Assembly: GCF_000236585.1 (NCBI RefSeq)
Contig: NC_017278.1
Coordinates: forward strand, 62,001-126,000
Reading direction: 5' to 3'
Length of the DNA stretch: 64,000 bases
Origin: Thermus sp. CCB_US3_UF1
Lineage (GTDB): Bacteria > Deinococcota > Deinococci > Deinococcales > Thermaceae
Part shown: positions 41,676-51,370 of the stretch, piece by piece
How the letters are laid out: each line of letters begins with the position of its first letter
Position numbering within the stretch: position 1 is the first letter of the stretch
Translations under genes and position numbers: made by a program
The notes under the pieces: model-generated
The model's input: the letters and a program-made list of their open reading frames with translations, nothing else
What the model was told of the DNA's origin: nothing
Databases searched by the model: none

Positions 41676-43589
41676 ATGGAAGGCCGCTGGCGCCACCTCC
41701 CTCCCTGGGCCCAGGCCTGGGTAGCCCTCGCCTCCCTCCTGGGTCTAGGCCTGGTCCTCTACTACCTTTTGGGGAGCCCCCTCACGGGAAAGGCCCTTTT
41801 GGATTTCAGCTACTACTGGCTCCTGGTGGCCCTGTTCCTCCCCCTCACCTACCTCCTCTTCCCGGCGAGGGCTGGCGAGGAACGGCCCAGGGGGTATGAC
41901 TACGCCCTGGGTCTGGGAACCCTGGGAACGGGGCTTTTCCTGGCTTGGCATGGCCCCAGCATGGTGGTCAGGCCCTGGACCAACCCAGAGGCCCCCTGGC
42001 AGATCGCCCTGGCCCTCTTCCTCCTGGTGGCGGTTCTGGAAGGGGCAAGGCGGGCGGGAGGCCTAGGCTTTGCCCTCGTAGCCCTCCTCCTGGCCGCCTA
42101 TCCCCTCATAGCCCCTTCCCTGCCCGGCCTCTTCTGGGGCCCTCCCCTCCCTTGGACAGAGGTTTTGGGCTACGCCATCTACTCCACCCAGGGTCTACTC
42201 GGCCTGCCCATGCGCACGGTGGGGGAGCTCCTGGTGGGGTTCCTGATCCTAGCGGCCTTCCTGGTGGCCACGGGAGCGGGGGAGGTCTTCCTCAAGGTGG
42301 CCTCTGCCCTCTTCGGCTGGACCCGGGGCGGAGCGGCCAAGGTGAGCGTGGTGGCCAGCGCCTTTTTCGGTAGCCTAAGCGGCAGCATCCTCTCCAACGT
42401 GGCCGGCACGGGAAGCCTCACCATCCCCGCCATGATCCGCTCGGGGTTCGGCCGGACCTACGCCGCTGGGGTGGAGGCTTGCGCCTCCACGGGCGGGGTG
42501 CTCATGCCCCCGGTGATGGGGGCTGTGGCCTTCGTGATGGCCAGCCTGCTGGGCATCCCCTATGGCCAGGTGGTGGCCGCGGCGGTCATCCCTTCGGCCC
42601 TGTACTACCTTTCCCTTTTCGCCCACGTGGACCTTTACGCGGCCAAGCACGGTCTCAAGGGGCTCCATCGCACCGAACTCCCCCCTTTGGGACCGAGCCT
42701 TCGGGAAGGCCTTCCCTTCCTCCTGGTCCTGGCCCTTTTGGTCTTCGCCTTGCTCTACCTGCGCCTGGAGCGCCTGGCGCCTTTCTACGCCTTGGGGGTC
42801 CTCCTCCTCTTCCTTCTCCTGCAAGGAAAGCTCACCTGGGCCAGCCTCCACCGGGGCCTGGTGGCGGCGGGGGCCTTGATCGGACAGACCCTCGCCCTCA
42901 TCCTCCCCGTGGGCCTGATCCTGGCGGGGCTTCTGGGCACGGGGGTAGCCCCAGCCCTGACGGGGGCCCTGGTCCAGATGGGGCAGGCCAACCTCTACCT
43001 GGTGCTCTTCCTGGGTGTGGCCATCGCCTTCCTCCTGGGGATGGCGGGGGTGATGGTGGCGGCCTACATCCTCCTGGCGGTCACCCTGGCCCCCGCCTTG
43101 GCGCGCCTGGGGGAGTTCGTTCCCCTGGCCGTCCACCTCTTCATCGCCTACTGGTCCATGCTTTCGGCCATCACCCCTCCCGTGGCGGTGGCCGCCTTCC
43201 TGGCCGCCCGGCTGGCCGGGGCTCCGCCCATGGCCGTGGCCTTGGAAGCGGTGAAGCTGGGGCTGGCCATCTACTTTCTCCCCTTCTTCTTCCTCTTTGA
43301 GCCGGCCCTTATCCTCCAAGGGGAGTGGAGCAGCATCCTCTACCACACGGCCTTGGCGGCCCTAGGCCTCCTCCTCCTGGTGGGGGGCCTCGAGGGCCAG
43401 CTGTGGGGCCTAGGCCCCCTCCCCCTTTGGGCGCGGGCCCTCTACGTGGTGGGAGGGATCCTCGTGGCCATTCCCGAGACCCTCTCCAGCCTGCTGGCCA
43501 TCCCGGTCCTGCTGGGCAGCGGCTTGTGGCTTTGGGGACGGGGCAAGGGAAAGAGAACCCCTCCCAGGGGGTTTGAAGAGCGGAGGTGA
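41676..43589 (+). CDS. Fused TRAP transporter permease (DctQM-type)
   Basis: A 637-residue membrane protein with about 16-18 hydrophobic segments. The N-terminal third corresponds to the small four-helix DctQ part, and the rest to the large DctM pore: the block SLSGSILSNVAGTGSLTIPAM and GVEACASTGGVLMPPVMGAVAFV carries the scoop-loop region, followed by LLGMAGVMVAAYILLAVTLAPAL. Fused QM permeases go with TAXI receptors, consistent with the preceding gene. It works as a sodium- or proton-coupled symporter. Confidence 0.9.
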   Translation: MEGRWRHLPPWAQAWVALASLLGLGLVLYYLLGSPLTGKALLDFSYYWLLVALFLPLTYLLFPARAGEERPRGYDYALGLGTLGTGLFLAWHGPSMVVRPWTNPEAPWQIALALFLLVAVLEGARRAGGLGFALVALLLAAYPLIAPSLPGLFWGPPLPWTEVLGYAIYSTQGLLGLPMRTVGELLVGFLILAAFLVATGAGEVFLKVASALFGWTRGGAAKVSVVASAFFGSLSGSILSNVAGTGSLTIPAMIRSGFGRTYAAGVEACASTGGVLMPPVMGAVAFVMASLLGIPYGQVVAAAVIPSALYYLSLFAHVDLYAAKHGLKGLHRTELPPLGPSLREGLPFLLVLALLVFALLYLRLERLAPFYALGVLLLFLLLQGKLTWASLHRGLVAAGALIGQTLALILPVGLILAGLLGTGVAPALTGALVQMGQANLYLVLFLGVAIAFLLGMAGVMVAAYILLAVTLAPALARLGEFVPLAVHLFIAYWSMLSAITPPVAVAAFLAARLAGAPPMAVALEAVKLGLAIYFLPFFFLFEPALILQGEWSSILYHTALAALGLLLLVGGLEGQLWGLGPLPLWARALYVVGGILVAIPETLSSLLAIPVLLGSGLWLWGRGKGKRTPPRGFEERR

Positions 43590-43593
43590 GGCC

Positions 43594-45158
43594 ATGAAGG
43601 CCAGGGAAAGCGCCCACCTGTGGCTCCGGGAGCGGGGAATCCGCTTCGTCTTCGGCAACCCGGGCTCCACCGAGCTCCCCTTCCTCCTGGGCCTGGAGGG
43701 AGCGGCCCGGTACATCCTGGGCCTCCACGAAGGGGTAGCCGTGGCCATGGCCGATGGCTACGCCCAGGCCAGCGGGGAGGTGGCCTTCCTCAATCTCCAC
43801 GCGGCCCCCGGCCTGGGCAACGCCCTCGGGGCCCTGTACACGGCCCTCAAGAACCGCTCCCCCTTGGTGGTCACCGTGGGGGACCAGGACCGCCGGCACC
43901 GCTTCCGGGCCCCCCTGCTCTCCGGGCCTCTGGTGGAGATGGCCAAACCGGTGAGCAAGGCCGCCTGGGAGGTATCCCGGGCCGAGGACCTGCCCGAGGC
44001 CCTGGAGAGGGCCTTCCACCTGGCCCTGACCCCTCCCCGGGGCCCGGTGGTGGTGGCCGTGCCCATGGACGTGTGGGAGGAGGAGGCCCCCCCTCCCCCC
44101 CTCAAGGGCCCTCTCCCCCCGGACCCCCCCAGGGCCTCGAGGGGCTGGCCGAGGCCCTCTCCCAGGCGGAAAACCCCGCCTTGGTCCTGGGGGCCGGGGC
44201 CCACGCCCCTGCGGCCCGCAGGGCCTCCCTCCAGCTGGCCGAGCGCTTGGGCGCCCCCGTTTTCTCCGACCCCATAAGCCCCCGGCACGCCTTCCCCACA
44301 AACCACCCCCTCTACCGGGGGGTGCTTCCCCCCTTGGCGGCCTCCTTGCGGGAACGCCTGGCCCCCTTCGACCTGGTCCTGGTGGCCGGGGCCCCGTGCT
44401 TCCTCCTCTACCCCTATTCCCCCGGCCCCTCCTTTCCCCCTTCCACCCGGGTGGTCCTCCTCACCGAGGACCCCGAGGAGGCAGCCCGGGCCGAGGCCCA
44501 AGAGGTCTACCTGGGGGACGTGGCCCTGGGGCTGCGCTTCCTGGCGGAGGCCGTGCCCCCAGGGGGGCGCCCCTGGCCCGAGCCCCCTCCCTCCCCTCCC
44601 CCACCCCCACCCCGGGGCCCAGGAGGGCTCAACCCCCTTTACGCCGCAGCCCGCCTGGCCCAGGCCCTCCAGGACCGCTTCCTGGTGGACGAGGCCATCT
44701 CCCTAAGCCCTCCCCTCCGCCGGGCCCTGCCCGCCGAGGGGGCAAGGTACCTCCACGGGGCCAGCGGCGGCCTCGGCTTTGCCCCGGGGGCCGCGGTGGG
44801 GGCGGCCCTGGCGGGGGAAAAGGCGGCGGCGGTGGTGGGGGATGGGGCCTTCCTCTTCGCCCCCCAGGCCCTCCACGCCGCCCGGACCTACGGCCTGGAC
44901 GTGGTCTTCGTGGTCCTCAACAACGGGGGTTACGGGATCCTCAAGGGCTTCGGGGAAGCCCTCTACCCTGGGGAGGCCTCGAGGCTCCCCGGCCTTTCCT
45001 TCCCAGGGGTGGACTTTCCCCTTCTGGCCCAGGCCTTTGGGGTGGGGGCGCGGAGGGTGGAAACGCCCGAGGCCCTGGAGGAGGCCCTGGAAAACCTCCC
45101 CCAGGGGCCCTTTCTCCTGGAGGTGGCCCTGGACCCCACGCCCTTAAGGGTGTTTTAG
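43594..45158 (+). pseudogene. Benzoylformate-decarboxylase-like ThDP enzyme, frameshifted
   Basis: The N-terminal half reads GNPGSTELPFLLG, with the ThDP-activating Glu region LHEGVAVAMADGYAQASG and LNLHAAPGLGNALG, in one frame. The second half continues in another frame and contains the Mg/ThDP motif AVVGDGAFLF with VLNNGGYGI. The frame changes at a run of seven C (44124-44130). One additional C would restore a continuous 522-residue protein reading PDPPQGLEGLAEAL. As written, the first part stops soon after, at 44277. It is either a genuine inactivating indel or a sequencing error at the homopolymer. The intact family decarboxylates aryl 2-oxoacids. It follows the TRAP permease with GGAGGTGAG upstream. 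Confidence 0.8.
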
Positions 45159-45162
45159 AGGC

Positions 45163-45213
45163 TTGACGGGGGCAGGGGCTCGGGATAAGGTGGACTTACC
45201 GACCGGTCGGTGA
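45163..45213 (+). promoter_or_regulatory. Promoter and perfect palindromic operator of the TetR gene
   Basis: TTGACG (45163-45168), a 17-base spacer and TAAGGT (45186-45191) precede the 14-bp perfect palindrome ACCGACCGGTCGGT (45198-45211), which sits on the expected transcription start. The TetR protein encoded next is the obvious ligand, so this is autorepression. Confidence 0.8.
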
Positions 45214-45216
45214 GCC

Positions 45217-45798
45217 ATGGTCGTCCCCACCAAAGACCGCATCCTCGAGGAGGCCGCCAAGCTCTTCACCGAGAAGGGCTACGAGGCCACCAGCGTGCAG
45301 GACATCGCCCAGGCGGTGGGCCTGTCCAAGGCCGCCCTTTACCACCACTTCGCGGGCAAGGAGGAGGTCCTCTACGCCATCAGCCTGCAGGCCCTGGAGG
45401 GGCTGGTGCGGGAGGGGGAAAAGGCCCTAGCCCTCCCCGACCCCGCCCAGGCCCTCCTCCGCTTCATGGAGGGGCATGCCCGCTTCTTTGAGGAAAACTA
45501 CCCCTTTTTCGTCACCATGCTCCAGGGCATCAAAAGCCTCTCCCCGGAGCGGCGGGCCCGGACCGTGGCCCTAAGGGACCGGCACGAGGCCAACCTGCGG
45601 GCCATCCTCCGCCGGGGGGTGGCGATGGGGGTCTTCCGTCCCCTGGACGTGGCCCTCACGGGCCGGGCCATCTTCTCCCTCCTCAACTGGATGATCCGCT
45701 GGTTCCGTCCCGGGGGGCCCCTGCGGGCGGAGGAGGTGGCCCGGGGGTACTTTGACCTGATCCTGAGGGGGATAAAGCATGGAGATCCCGGAGCATAA
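45217..45798 (+). CDS. TetR-family transcriptional repressor
   Basis: A 193-residue protein. The N-terminal helix-turn-helix is TSVQDIAQAVGLSKAALYHHFAGKEEVL, and the rest is the helical ligand domain with MIRRWFRPGG near the end. Thermus has several TetR repressors of fatty-acid and phenylacetate genes (for example FadR, PfmR and PaaR types) with acyl-CoA effectors, and this is likely one of that group. It heads the operon of acyl-CoA enzymes to about 52.1 kb and its operator also occurs before the TRAP and second liv operons. It overlaps the next gene's start by 20 bases. Confidence 0.87.
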   Translation: MVVPTKDRILEEAAKLFTEKGYEATSVQDIAQAVGLSKAALYHHFAGKEEVLYAISLQALEGLVREGEKALALPDPAQALLRFMEGHARFFEENYPFFVTMLQGIKSLSPERRARTVALRDRHEANLRAILRRGVAMGVFRPLDVALTGRAIFSLLNWMIRWFRPGGPLRAEEVARGYFDLILRGIKHGDPGA

Positions 45799-46915
45799 GG
45801 AGATCCGCACCCTGGCCCGGCGCTTCCTGGAGGAGGCGGGGCCGGAACTGAAGGCCTACGAGGAGAAGGAGGCCTTCCCCTGGCCCCTGGTGGAGCGGAT
45901 GGGGGCCCTGGGCTTCCTCGGGGTCTTTGTGCCCGAGGAGCTTGGGGGGGCAGGGCTGGACTTCTTCGCTTACCTGGCCCTTTTGGAGGAGATGGGGGGG
46001 TACGCCTCCTTGCGCTCCATCCTTTCCGTGCAGCAGAGCCTGGTCCTCACCCCCCTCCTCGCCTACGGCACCGAGGCGCAGAAGCGCCGCTACGTCCCCC
46101 GGCTGGCCCGGGGAGAGGTCCTGGGGGCGTTTGGCCTCACGGAACCGGGGGCGGGCTCGGATGCGGCGAGCCTCTCCACCCGGGCCCACTGGGACGGGGA
46201 AGCGTACGTTCTGGAGGGGCAGAAGACCTTTATCTCCCATGGGAACGTGGCCCAGGTCTTCCTGATCTTCGCCAAGACCGACCCCGAGGCCGGGGCCAAG
46301 GGGATCACCAGCTTCCTGGTGGAGCGGGAAGACGGGGTGAAGACCGCCCCCCTCAAGGGAAAGCTGGGCCTCCGGGCCGCGGACACGGGGGTGGTCTTCC
46401 TGGACGGGGTGCGGGTGCCCAAGGAGCGGATCCTGGGGCGGGAAGGGGAAGGGTTCAGGATCGCCCTCGCCACCTTGGACACCGGGCGGATCTCCCTGGC
46501 CGCCGGGGCGGTGGGGCTGATGCAGAGGGCCTTGGACCTCTCCCTGGCCTACGTGCGGGAAAGGCGGCAGTTCGGCAAGCCCCTTGCCGGCTTCCAGCTC
46601 ATCCAGGCCCACCTGGCCGAGATGAAGCTGGACCTGGAGGCATCCCGCCTCCTCACCTACCAGGCGGCCTGGAAGAAGGTCAGGGGGGAGCGGTACACCC
46701 TGGAGGCCAGCCTGGCCAAGCTCTACGCCTCCGAGGCCGCCAACCGGGTGGCCTACCGGGCCATCCAGGTCCACGGGGGCTACGGTTTCTTCGAGGAGTA
46801 CGAGGTGGCCCGGCTCTACCGGGACGCCCGGATCCTCACCCTCTACGAGGGGACCAGCGAGGTGCAAAAGCTCCTCATCGGGGCACACCTCACGGGCATG
46901 CGGGCCTTTGCGTAG
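45779..46915 (+). CDS. Acyl-CoA dehydrogenase
   Basis: A 378-residue flavoprotein of the short/medium-chain type. AFGLTEPGAGSDAASL is the flavin loop, KTFISHGNVAQVFLIF follows, RRQFGKPLAGFQLIQAHLAEM lies in the helical domain, and the C-terminal LTLYEGTSEVQKLLIG contains the catalytic Glu. It introduces the 2,3 double bond of an acyl-CoA. It starts inside the end of the TetR gene. Confidence 0.92.
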   Translation: MEIPEHKEIRTLARRFLEEAGPELKAYEEKEAFPWPLVERMGALGFLGVFVPEELGGAGLDFFAYLALLEEMGGYASLRSILSVQQSLVLTPLLAYGTEAQKRRYVPRLARGEVLGAFGLTEPGAGSDAASLSTRAHWDGEAYVLEGQKTFISHGNVAQVFLIFAKTDPEAGAKGITSFLVEREDGVKTAPLKGKLGLRAADTGVVFLDGVRVPKERILGREGEGFRIALATLDTGRISLAAGAVGLMQRALDLSLAYVRERRQFGKPLAGFQLIQAHLAEMKLDLEASRLLTYQAAWKKVRGERYTLEASLAKLYASEAANRVAYRAIQVHGGYGFFEEYEVARLYRDARILTLYEGTSEVQKLLIGAHLTGMRAFA

Positions 46916-46925
46916 GAGGTGGTGT

Positions 46926-48173
46926 ATGCGGTGGGTGCGGTTTTGGGTTTTAGGGTTTCTCCTCCTTGGCCTGGCCTGGGCCCAGGTGCGGGAGGGGGTG
47001 GACCTGGGGGCCCTTGGGGCCTTCAAGGCCCGCCTCGAGGCGGAGGTGGCCCAGGGGAGGCTTCCTGGGGCGGTGTTCCTGGTGGCCCGCAACGGCCAGG
47101 TGGTCTTCCACGAGGCCGTGGGCTATCTGGACCCCCAGGCCAGGACCCCCATGCCCCGGGAGGCCATCTTCCGCATCTACTCCATGACCAAACCCCTCAC
47201 CTCGGTCCTGGCCCTAAGGCTGGTGGAGGAGGGAAGGCTTTTCCTCACCGACCCCATCGCCCTCTACCTGCCCGAGTTCCGGGAGGTCCGGGTGGGGGTG
47301 GAAAGGACGGGGCCCGAGGGGCGGCCCACCCTGGAGCTGGTGGCCGCCCAAAGGCCCATCACCGTCTACGACCTCCTGCGCCACACCTCGGGGATCACCT
47401 ACGGCATCTTCTTCGACTCCCTGGTGAAGCAGGAGTACCGCCGGGTGGGAGCGGACGCCGTGGACCAAACAGCGGAGGAGTTTGTGCGCAAGCTGGCCCA
47501 GCTCCCCTTGCAGTTCCAGCCGGGGACGGTCTGGGAGTACAGCAACTCCACGGACCTCCTGGGCCACCTCCTGGAGCGCCTCACGGGCCGGAGCCTGGCG
47601 GAACTCATGGAGGAAAAGCTCTTCCGGCCCCTGGGCATGGCGGACGCGGGCTTCTCCGTTCCCGAGGCCAAGGCTTCCCGCATCGCCGAGCCCTTCCTCC
47701 AGGACCCCTTCACCCGCCAGCCCACCCCGCCTGCCCTGGAGGTGCGCCGCCCGCCCCGGCGCTTCTCGGGAGGGGCGGGGGCGGTGGCCACGGCCCTGGA
47801 CTACTACCGCTTCCTCCAGGCCCTGCTGAACGGGGGGGAGCTGGGCGGCCAGAGGATCCTCTCCCGCAAGGGGGTGGAGCTCCTGACCCAGGACCACCTG
47901 GGCCCCCTCTACCTCCCCTCCCTAGGGCGGGGAGCGGCCTACCTCCCGGGGCCGGGGTACGGCTTCGGCCTGGGGGTGGCGGTGCGGCTGGCGGACGGGG
48001 GTAGCCCCCTTCCGGGGAGCGCGGGGGACTACAACTGGGGCGGTCTCTTCGGCACCTCCTTCTTCGTGGACCCCAAGGAGCGGCTCATCGGCATCTGGAT
48101 GATGCAAAACCCAGGGGGGCGGGCCTACTACGCCCAGCTTTTCCGGCATGCGGTCTACGCTAGCCTGCGCTGA
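46926..48173 (+). CDS. Secreted serine hydrolase, beta-lactamase/esterase family
   Basis: About 415 residues. The signal peptide MRWVRFWVLGFLLLGLAWAQ is followed by a penicillin-binding-protein-like domain with the SxxK motif in IYSMTKPL and a YxN-like motif in WEYSNST. A late GLFGTSFFVDP replaces the usual KTG triad. This is the class C beta-lactamase/EstB-type esterase family; a true lactamase role is not implied. The ATG at 46926 has AGGAGGTGG upstream. It sits among acyl-CoA genes, so it may hydrolyse an ester outside the membrane to release the acid that is then imported; this is inference. Confidence 0.85.
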   Translation: MRWVRFWVLGFLLLGLAWAQVREGVDLGALGAFKARLEAEVAQGRLPGAVFLVARNGQVVFHEAVGYLDPQARTPMPREAIFRIYSMTKPLTSVLALRLVEEGRLFLTDPIALYLPEFREVRVGVERTGPEGRPTLELVAAQRPITVYDLLRHTSGITYGIFFDSLVKQEYRRVGADAVDQTAEEFVRKLAQLPLQFQPGTVWEYSNSTDLLGHLLERLTGRSLAELMEEKLFRPLGMADAGFSVPEAKASRIAEPFLQDPFTRQPTPPALEVRRPPRRFSGGAGAVATALDYYRFLQALLNGGELGGQRILSRKGVELLTQDHLGPLYLPSLGRGAAYLPGPGYGFGLGVAVRLADGGSPLPGSAGDYNWGGLFGTSFFVDPKERLIGIWMMQNPGGRAYYAQLFRHAVYASLR

Positions 48174-48943
48174 TGGGAAGGCTTGAGGGCAAGGTCATCC
48201 TGGTCACGGGAGCGGCCCACGGCATCGGCCGGGCCGCCCTGGAGCGGTTTGCGGCGGAAGGGGCCCACCTGGTGGCCGTGGACCGGGAGGAGGAGGCCCT
48301 TTTGGAGGCGGTAGCGGCCCTCGAGGCCGAGGCCCTGGCCGTGCCCGCGGACCTGGCCGACCCCCAGGGGGTGGAGGGGGCCTTCGCCGAGGCCCTGGAG
48401 GAGTTTGGCCGCCTGGACGGGGTGGCCCACTTCGCCGGGGTGGCCCACGCCGCCCTCTCCTGGAAGCTCTCCCTGGCGGACTGGGAGCGGGTCCTAGGGG
48501 TCAACCTCACGGGAAGCTTCCTGGTGGCGAGGAAGGCCGGGGAGGTCATGCAGGGGGGAAGCCTGGTGCTCACGGGCTCCGTGGCCGCCCTGGGGGCCTT
48601 GGGCCTCGCCCACTACGCCGCCAGCAAGGCCGCCCTTTTGGGCCTGGTCCGCACCCTGGCCCTGGAGCTGGCCCCCAAGGGGATCCGGGTCAACCTCCTG
48701 GTGCCGGGCCTCATCGAGACCCGGATGACCGCGGGGCTTCCCGAGTGGTCCCGGGCGCAGGAGGTGGAGGCCTCCCCCCTGAAGCGCCCAGGGCGGCCAG
48801 AGGAGGTGGCCCAGGCCGCCCTCTTCCTCCTCTCGGAGGAAAGCGGCTTCATCACCGGCCAGGCCCTCTTCGTGGACGGGGGGCGGTCGGTCCTGGGCCC
48901 CCCCGGCCTTCCCCCAGGGTTCGGCCCCAAGGAGGTGGGATGA
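48173..48943 (+). CDS. Short-chain dehydrogenase/reductase
   Basis: A 256-residue SDR: VILVTGAAHGIGRAAL (cofactor), HFAGVAHAAL, HYAASKAALLGL (YxxxK) and FITGQALFVDGG. It is a probable 3-hydroxyacyl-CoA or 3-oxoacyl dehydrogenase in the pathway of this operon. It starts on the stop of the serine hydrolase gene. Confidence 0.88.
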   Translation: MGRLEGKVILVTGAAHGIGRAALERFAAEGAHLVAVDREEEALLEAVAALEAEALAVPADLADPQGVEGAFAEALEEFGRLDGVAHFAGVAHAALSWKLSLADWERVLGVNLTGSFLVARKAGEVMQGGSLVLTGSVAALGALGLAHYAASKAALLGLVRTLALELAPKGIRVNLLVPGLIETRMTAGLPEWSRAQEVEASPLKRPGRPEEVAQAALFLLSEESGFITGQALFVDGGRSVLGPPGLPPGFGPKEVG

Positions 48944-49386
48944 TGCCCATGTACTTTGAGGACTTTGAGGTAGGCCAGCGGTTCACCACGGCGGGCAGGA
49001 CGGTCACCGAGGCGGATGTGGTCAACTTCGCCGGGGTTTCCGGGGACTACAACCCCATCCACACCGACGCCGAGTTCGCCAAGGATACCCCCTTCGGCCA
49101 GCGCATCGCCCACGGGCTCCTGGCCCTGGCCATGCTCACGGGCCTGCGCCAGCGCACGGGGGTCACGGACGGCACCCTCATCGCCTGGCTGGAGATCCGC
49201 AACTACCGCTTCCTCAAGCCCGTCCTCATCGGGGACACCATCCGCGGGGAGACGGAGATCGTGGAGAAGCGGGAGACCAGCAAGCCCGACCGGGGGATCC
49301 TGGTCCAGCGGGTGCGGGTCCTGAACCAGCGGGGCGAGGTGGTTCAGGAAGGAGAGTTCGTGACCATGGTCCGGAGGCGGCCTTGA
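48940..49386 (+). CDS. MaoC-like (R)-specific enoyl-CoA hydratase
   Basis: A 148-residue hotdog-fold enzyme. VTEADVVNFAGVSGDYNPIHTDAEFA contains the catalytic Asp and His of MaoC/PhaJ hydratases, followed by IAHGLLALAML. It hydrates enoyl-CoA to 3-hydroxyacyl-CoA, which the SDR could oxidise. The ATG overlaps the SDR stop; GGAGGTGGG is its ribosome site. Confidence 0.9.
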   Translation: MMPMYFEDFEVGQRFTTAGRTVTEADVVNFAGVSGDYNPIHTDAEFAKDTPFGQRIAHGLLALAMLTGLRQRTGVTDGTLIAWLEIRNYRFLKPVLIGDTIRGETEIVEKRETSKPDRGILVQRVRVLNQRGEVVQEGEFVTMVRRRP

Positions 49387-49736
49387 GCCCCTTCGCCCGC
49401 TGGTTCCAGGCCGAGGTGGGGCGGCGGGAAGGGGGGGAGGCGGAGCTCCTCCTTGCCGTGCGGGAGGAGTTCCTGCAGGGCCAGGGCCTGGTCCACGGGG
49501 GGATCCTGGCCGCCCTTCTGGATAGCGCCCTGGGCCAGGCGGTGGAGAGCCTGGGGGTGAGGGTGGTCACGGCGGAGCTTTCCGTGAACTACCTAAGGCC
49601 GGTACGGGAAGGGGTCCTGCTGGCCCGGGGCCGGGTGCTCCATGCGGGCAGGAGGCTCTTCCACGCCGTGGGGGAGGTCTTCTCCGAAGGGGAGCGGGTG
49701 GCCTTCGCCAAGGGCACCTTCTACCGGGTGGGCTAG
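49383..49736 (+). CDS. PaaI-type acyl-CoA thioesterase
   Basis: A 117-residue single hotdog domain with QGLVHGGILAALLDSALGQAV, the HGG and Asp-bearing helix of PaaI thioesterases, and VTAELSVNYLRPVREGVLLARG strands. It probably releases CoA from trapped or unusable thioesters. It starts at a TTG overlapping the MaoC stop. Confidence 0.87.
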   Translation: MSPFARWFQAEVGRREGGEAELLLAVREEFLQGQGLVHGGILAALLDSALGQAVESLGVRVVTAELSVNYLRPVREGVLLARGRVLHAGRRLFHAVGEVFSEGERVAFAKGTFYRVG

Positions 49737-49765
49737 GGGTAAGCTGGCCCCAAAAGGAGGCGTAG

Positions 49766-51370
49766 ATGTTCCCGAGCACCATGATGGACGAGGAGCTGAA
49801 CCTCTGGGACTTCCTGGAGCGGGCGGCGGAGCTTTTCCCCAGGAAGGAGGTGGTCTCCCGCCTGCCCACGGGGGAGGTCCACCGTACGGACTACGCCGGG
49901 ATCCACCGGAGGGCGCGGCGGCTCATGGGGGGGCTCAAGGCCCTGGGGGTGGGGGTGGGGGACCGGGTGGCCACCCTGGCCTTCAACGGCTTCCGCCACC
50001 TCGAGGCCTACTTCGCCGTCCCCGGGATGGGGGCGGTGCTCCACACCGCCAACCCCCGCCTGGCCCCCAAGGAGATCGCCTACATCCTGAACCACGCCGA
50101 GGACAAGGTCCTCCTCTTTGACCCCCACCTCCTCCCCCTGGTGGAGGCCCTGCGGCCCGAGCTCAAGACCGTGGCCCACTTCGTGGTCCTGGACAGGGAG
50201 GCCCCCGAGGGGTACCTGGCCTACGAGGCCCTGCTGGGGGAGGAGGTGGACCCCGTGCGGGTGCCGGAGCGGGCCGCCTGCGGCATGGCCTACACCACGG
50301 GCACCACCGGCCTCCCCAAGGGGGTGGTCTACAGCCACCGGGCCCTGGTCCTCCACAGCCTCTCGGCCAGCCTGGCCGACGGCACCGCCCTTTCGGAACG
50401 GGACGTGGTCCTCCCCGTGGTGCCCATGTTTCACGTGAACGCCTGGTGCCTGCCCTACGCCGCCACCCTGGTGGGGGCCAAGCAGGTCCTGCCGGGGCCC
50501 CGGCTGGACCCCGCCTCCCTGGTGGAGCTCTTTGACGGGGAGGGGGTCACCTTCACCGCGGGGGTGCCCACGGTCTGGCTGGCCCTGGCCGACCACCTGG
50601 AGGCCACGGGCCACCGCCTCAAAACCCTGAAGCGCCTGGTGGTGGGGGGAAGCGCCGCCCCCAAGAGCCTCATCGCCCGCCTGGAGCGGATGGGAATCGA
50701 GGTGCGCCAGGGTTACGGCCTCACGGAAACCTCCCCCGTGGTGGTGCAGAACTTCACCAAAAGCCACCTGGAGGGCCTTTCCGAAGAGGAGAAGCTTTCC
50801 CTCAAGGCCAAGACCGGCCTCCCCATCCCCCTGGTCCGCCTTCGGGTGGCCGACGAAGGGGGAAAGCCCGTGCCCAAGGACGGGAAGACCCTGGGGGAGG
50901 TCCAGCTCAGGGGCCCCTGGATCACCCGGGGGTACTACGGGAACGAGGCGGCAAGCCAGCAGGCCCTCACCCCGGACGGCTGGTTCCGCACCGGGGACGT
51001 GGCCGTCTGGGACGAGGAGGGGTACCTGGAGATCAAGGACCGCCTCAAGGACCTGATCAAGTCGGGGGGGGAGTGGATCTCCAGCGTGGACCTGGAGAAC
51101 GCCCTCATGGGCCACCCGGGGGTGAAGGAGGCGGCGGTGGTGGCCATCCCCCACCCCAGGTGGCAGGAGCGCCCCCTGGCGGTGGTGGTGCCCCGGGGGG
51201 AGAGGCCCAAGGAGGAGGAACTCCGGGAACACCTCCTCCGGGCGGGCTTTGCCCGCTGGCAGCTTCCCGACGCCTTCGTCTTTGTGGAGGAGATCCCCAG
51301 GACCAGCGCGGGCAAGTTCCTGAAGCGGGCCCTGAGAGAGCGGTACAAGGACCTTTTTGGAGGTGGCTGA
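49766..51370 (+). CDS. Long/medium-chain fatty acid-CoA ligase (ttLC-FACS-like)
   Basis: A 534-residue AMP-forming ligase. TTGTTGLPKGVVYSHRA is the P-loop, QGYGLTETSPVVVQNF the adenine motif, WFRTGDVAVWDEEGYLEI the hinge, and LIKSGGEWISSVDLENALMGHP the C-terminal domain. Most of its sequence resembles the structurally characterised T. thermophilus long-chain enzyme ttLC-FACS, with changes consistent with an orthologue or close paralogue. It activates fatty acids for the oxidation enzymes of this operon. AGGAGG lies 6 bases before the ATG. Confidence 0.9.
   Translation: MFPSTMMDEELNLWDFLERAAELFPRKEVVSRLPTGEVHRTDYAGIHRRARRLMGGLKALGVGVGDRVATLAFNGFRHLEAYFAVPGMGAVLHTANPRLAPKEIAYILNHAEDKVLLFDPHLLPLVEALRPELKTVAHFVVLDREAPEGYLAYEALLGEEVDPVRVPERAACGMAYTTGTTGLPKGVVYSHRALVLHSLSASLADGTALSERDVVLPVVPMFHVNAWCLPYAATLVGAKQVLPGPRLDPASLVELFDGEGVTFTAGVPTVWLALADHLEATGHRLKTLKRLVVGGSAAPKSLIARLERMGIEVRQGYGLTETSPVVVQNFTKSHLEGLSEEEKLSLKAKTGLPIPLVRLRVADEGGKPVPKDGKTLGEVQLRGPWITRGYYGNEAASQQALTPDGWFRTGDVAVWDEEGYLEIKDRLKDLIKSGGEWISSVDLENALMGHPGVKEAAVVAIPHPRWQERPLAVVVPRGERPKEEELREHLLRAGFARWQLPDAFVFVEEIPRTSAGKFLKRALRERYKDLFGGG

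Noticed and set aside
46926-48173. Antibiotic-resistance beta-lactamase
   Set aside because: The family includes many esterases; the KTG motif is not evident and the neighbours are acid-metabolism genes.
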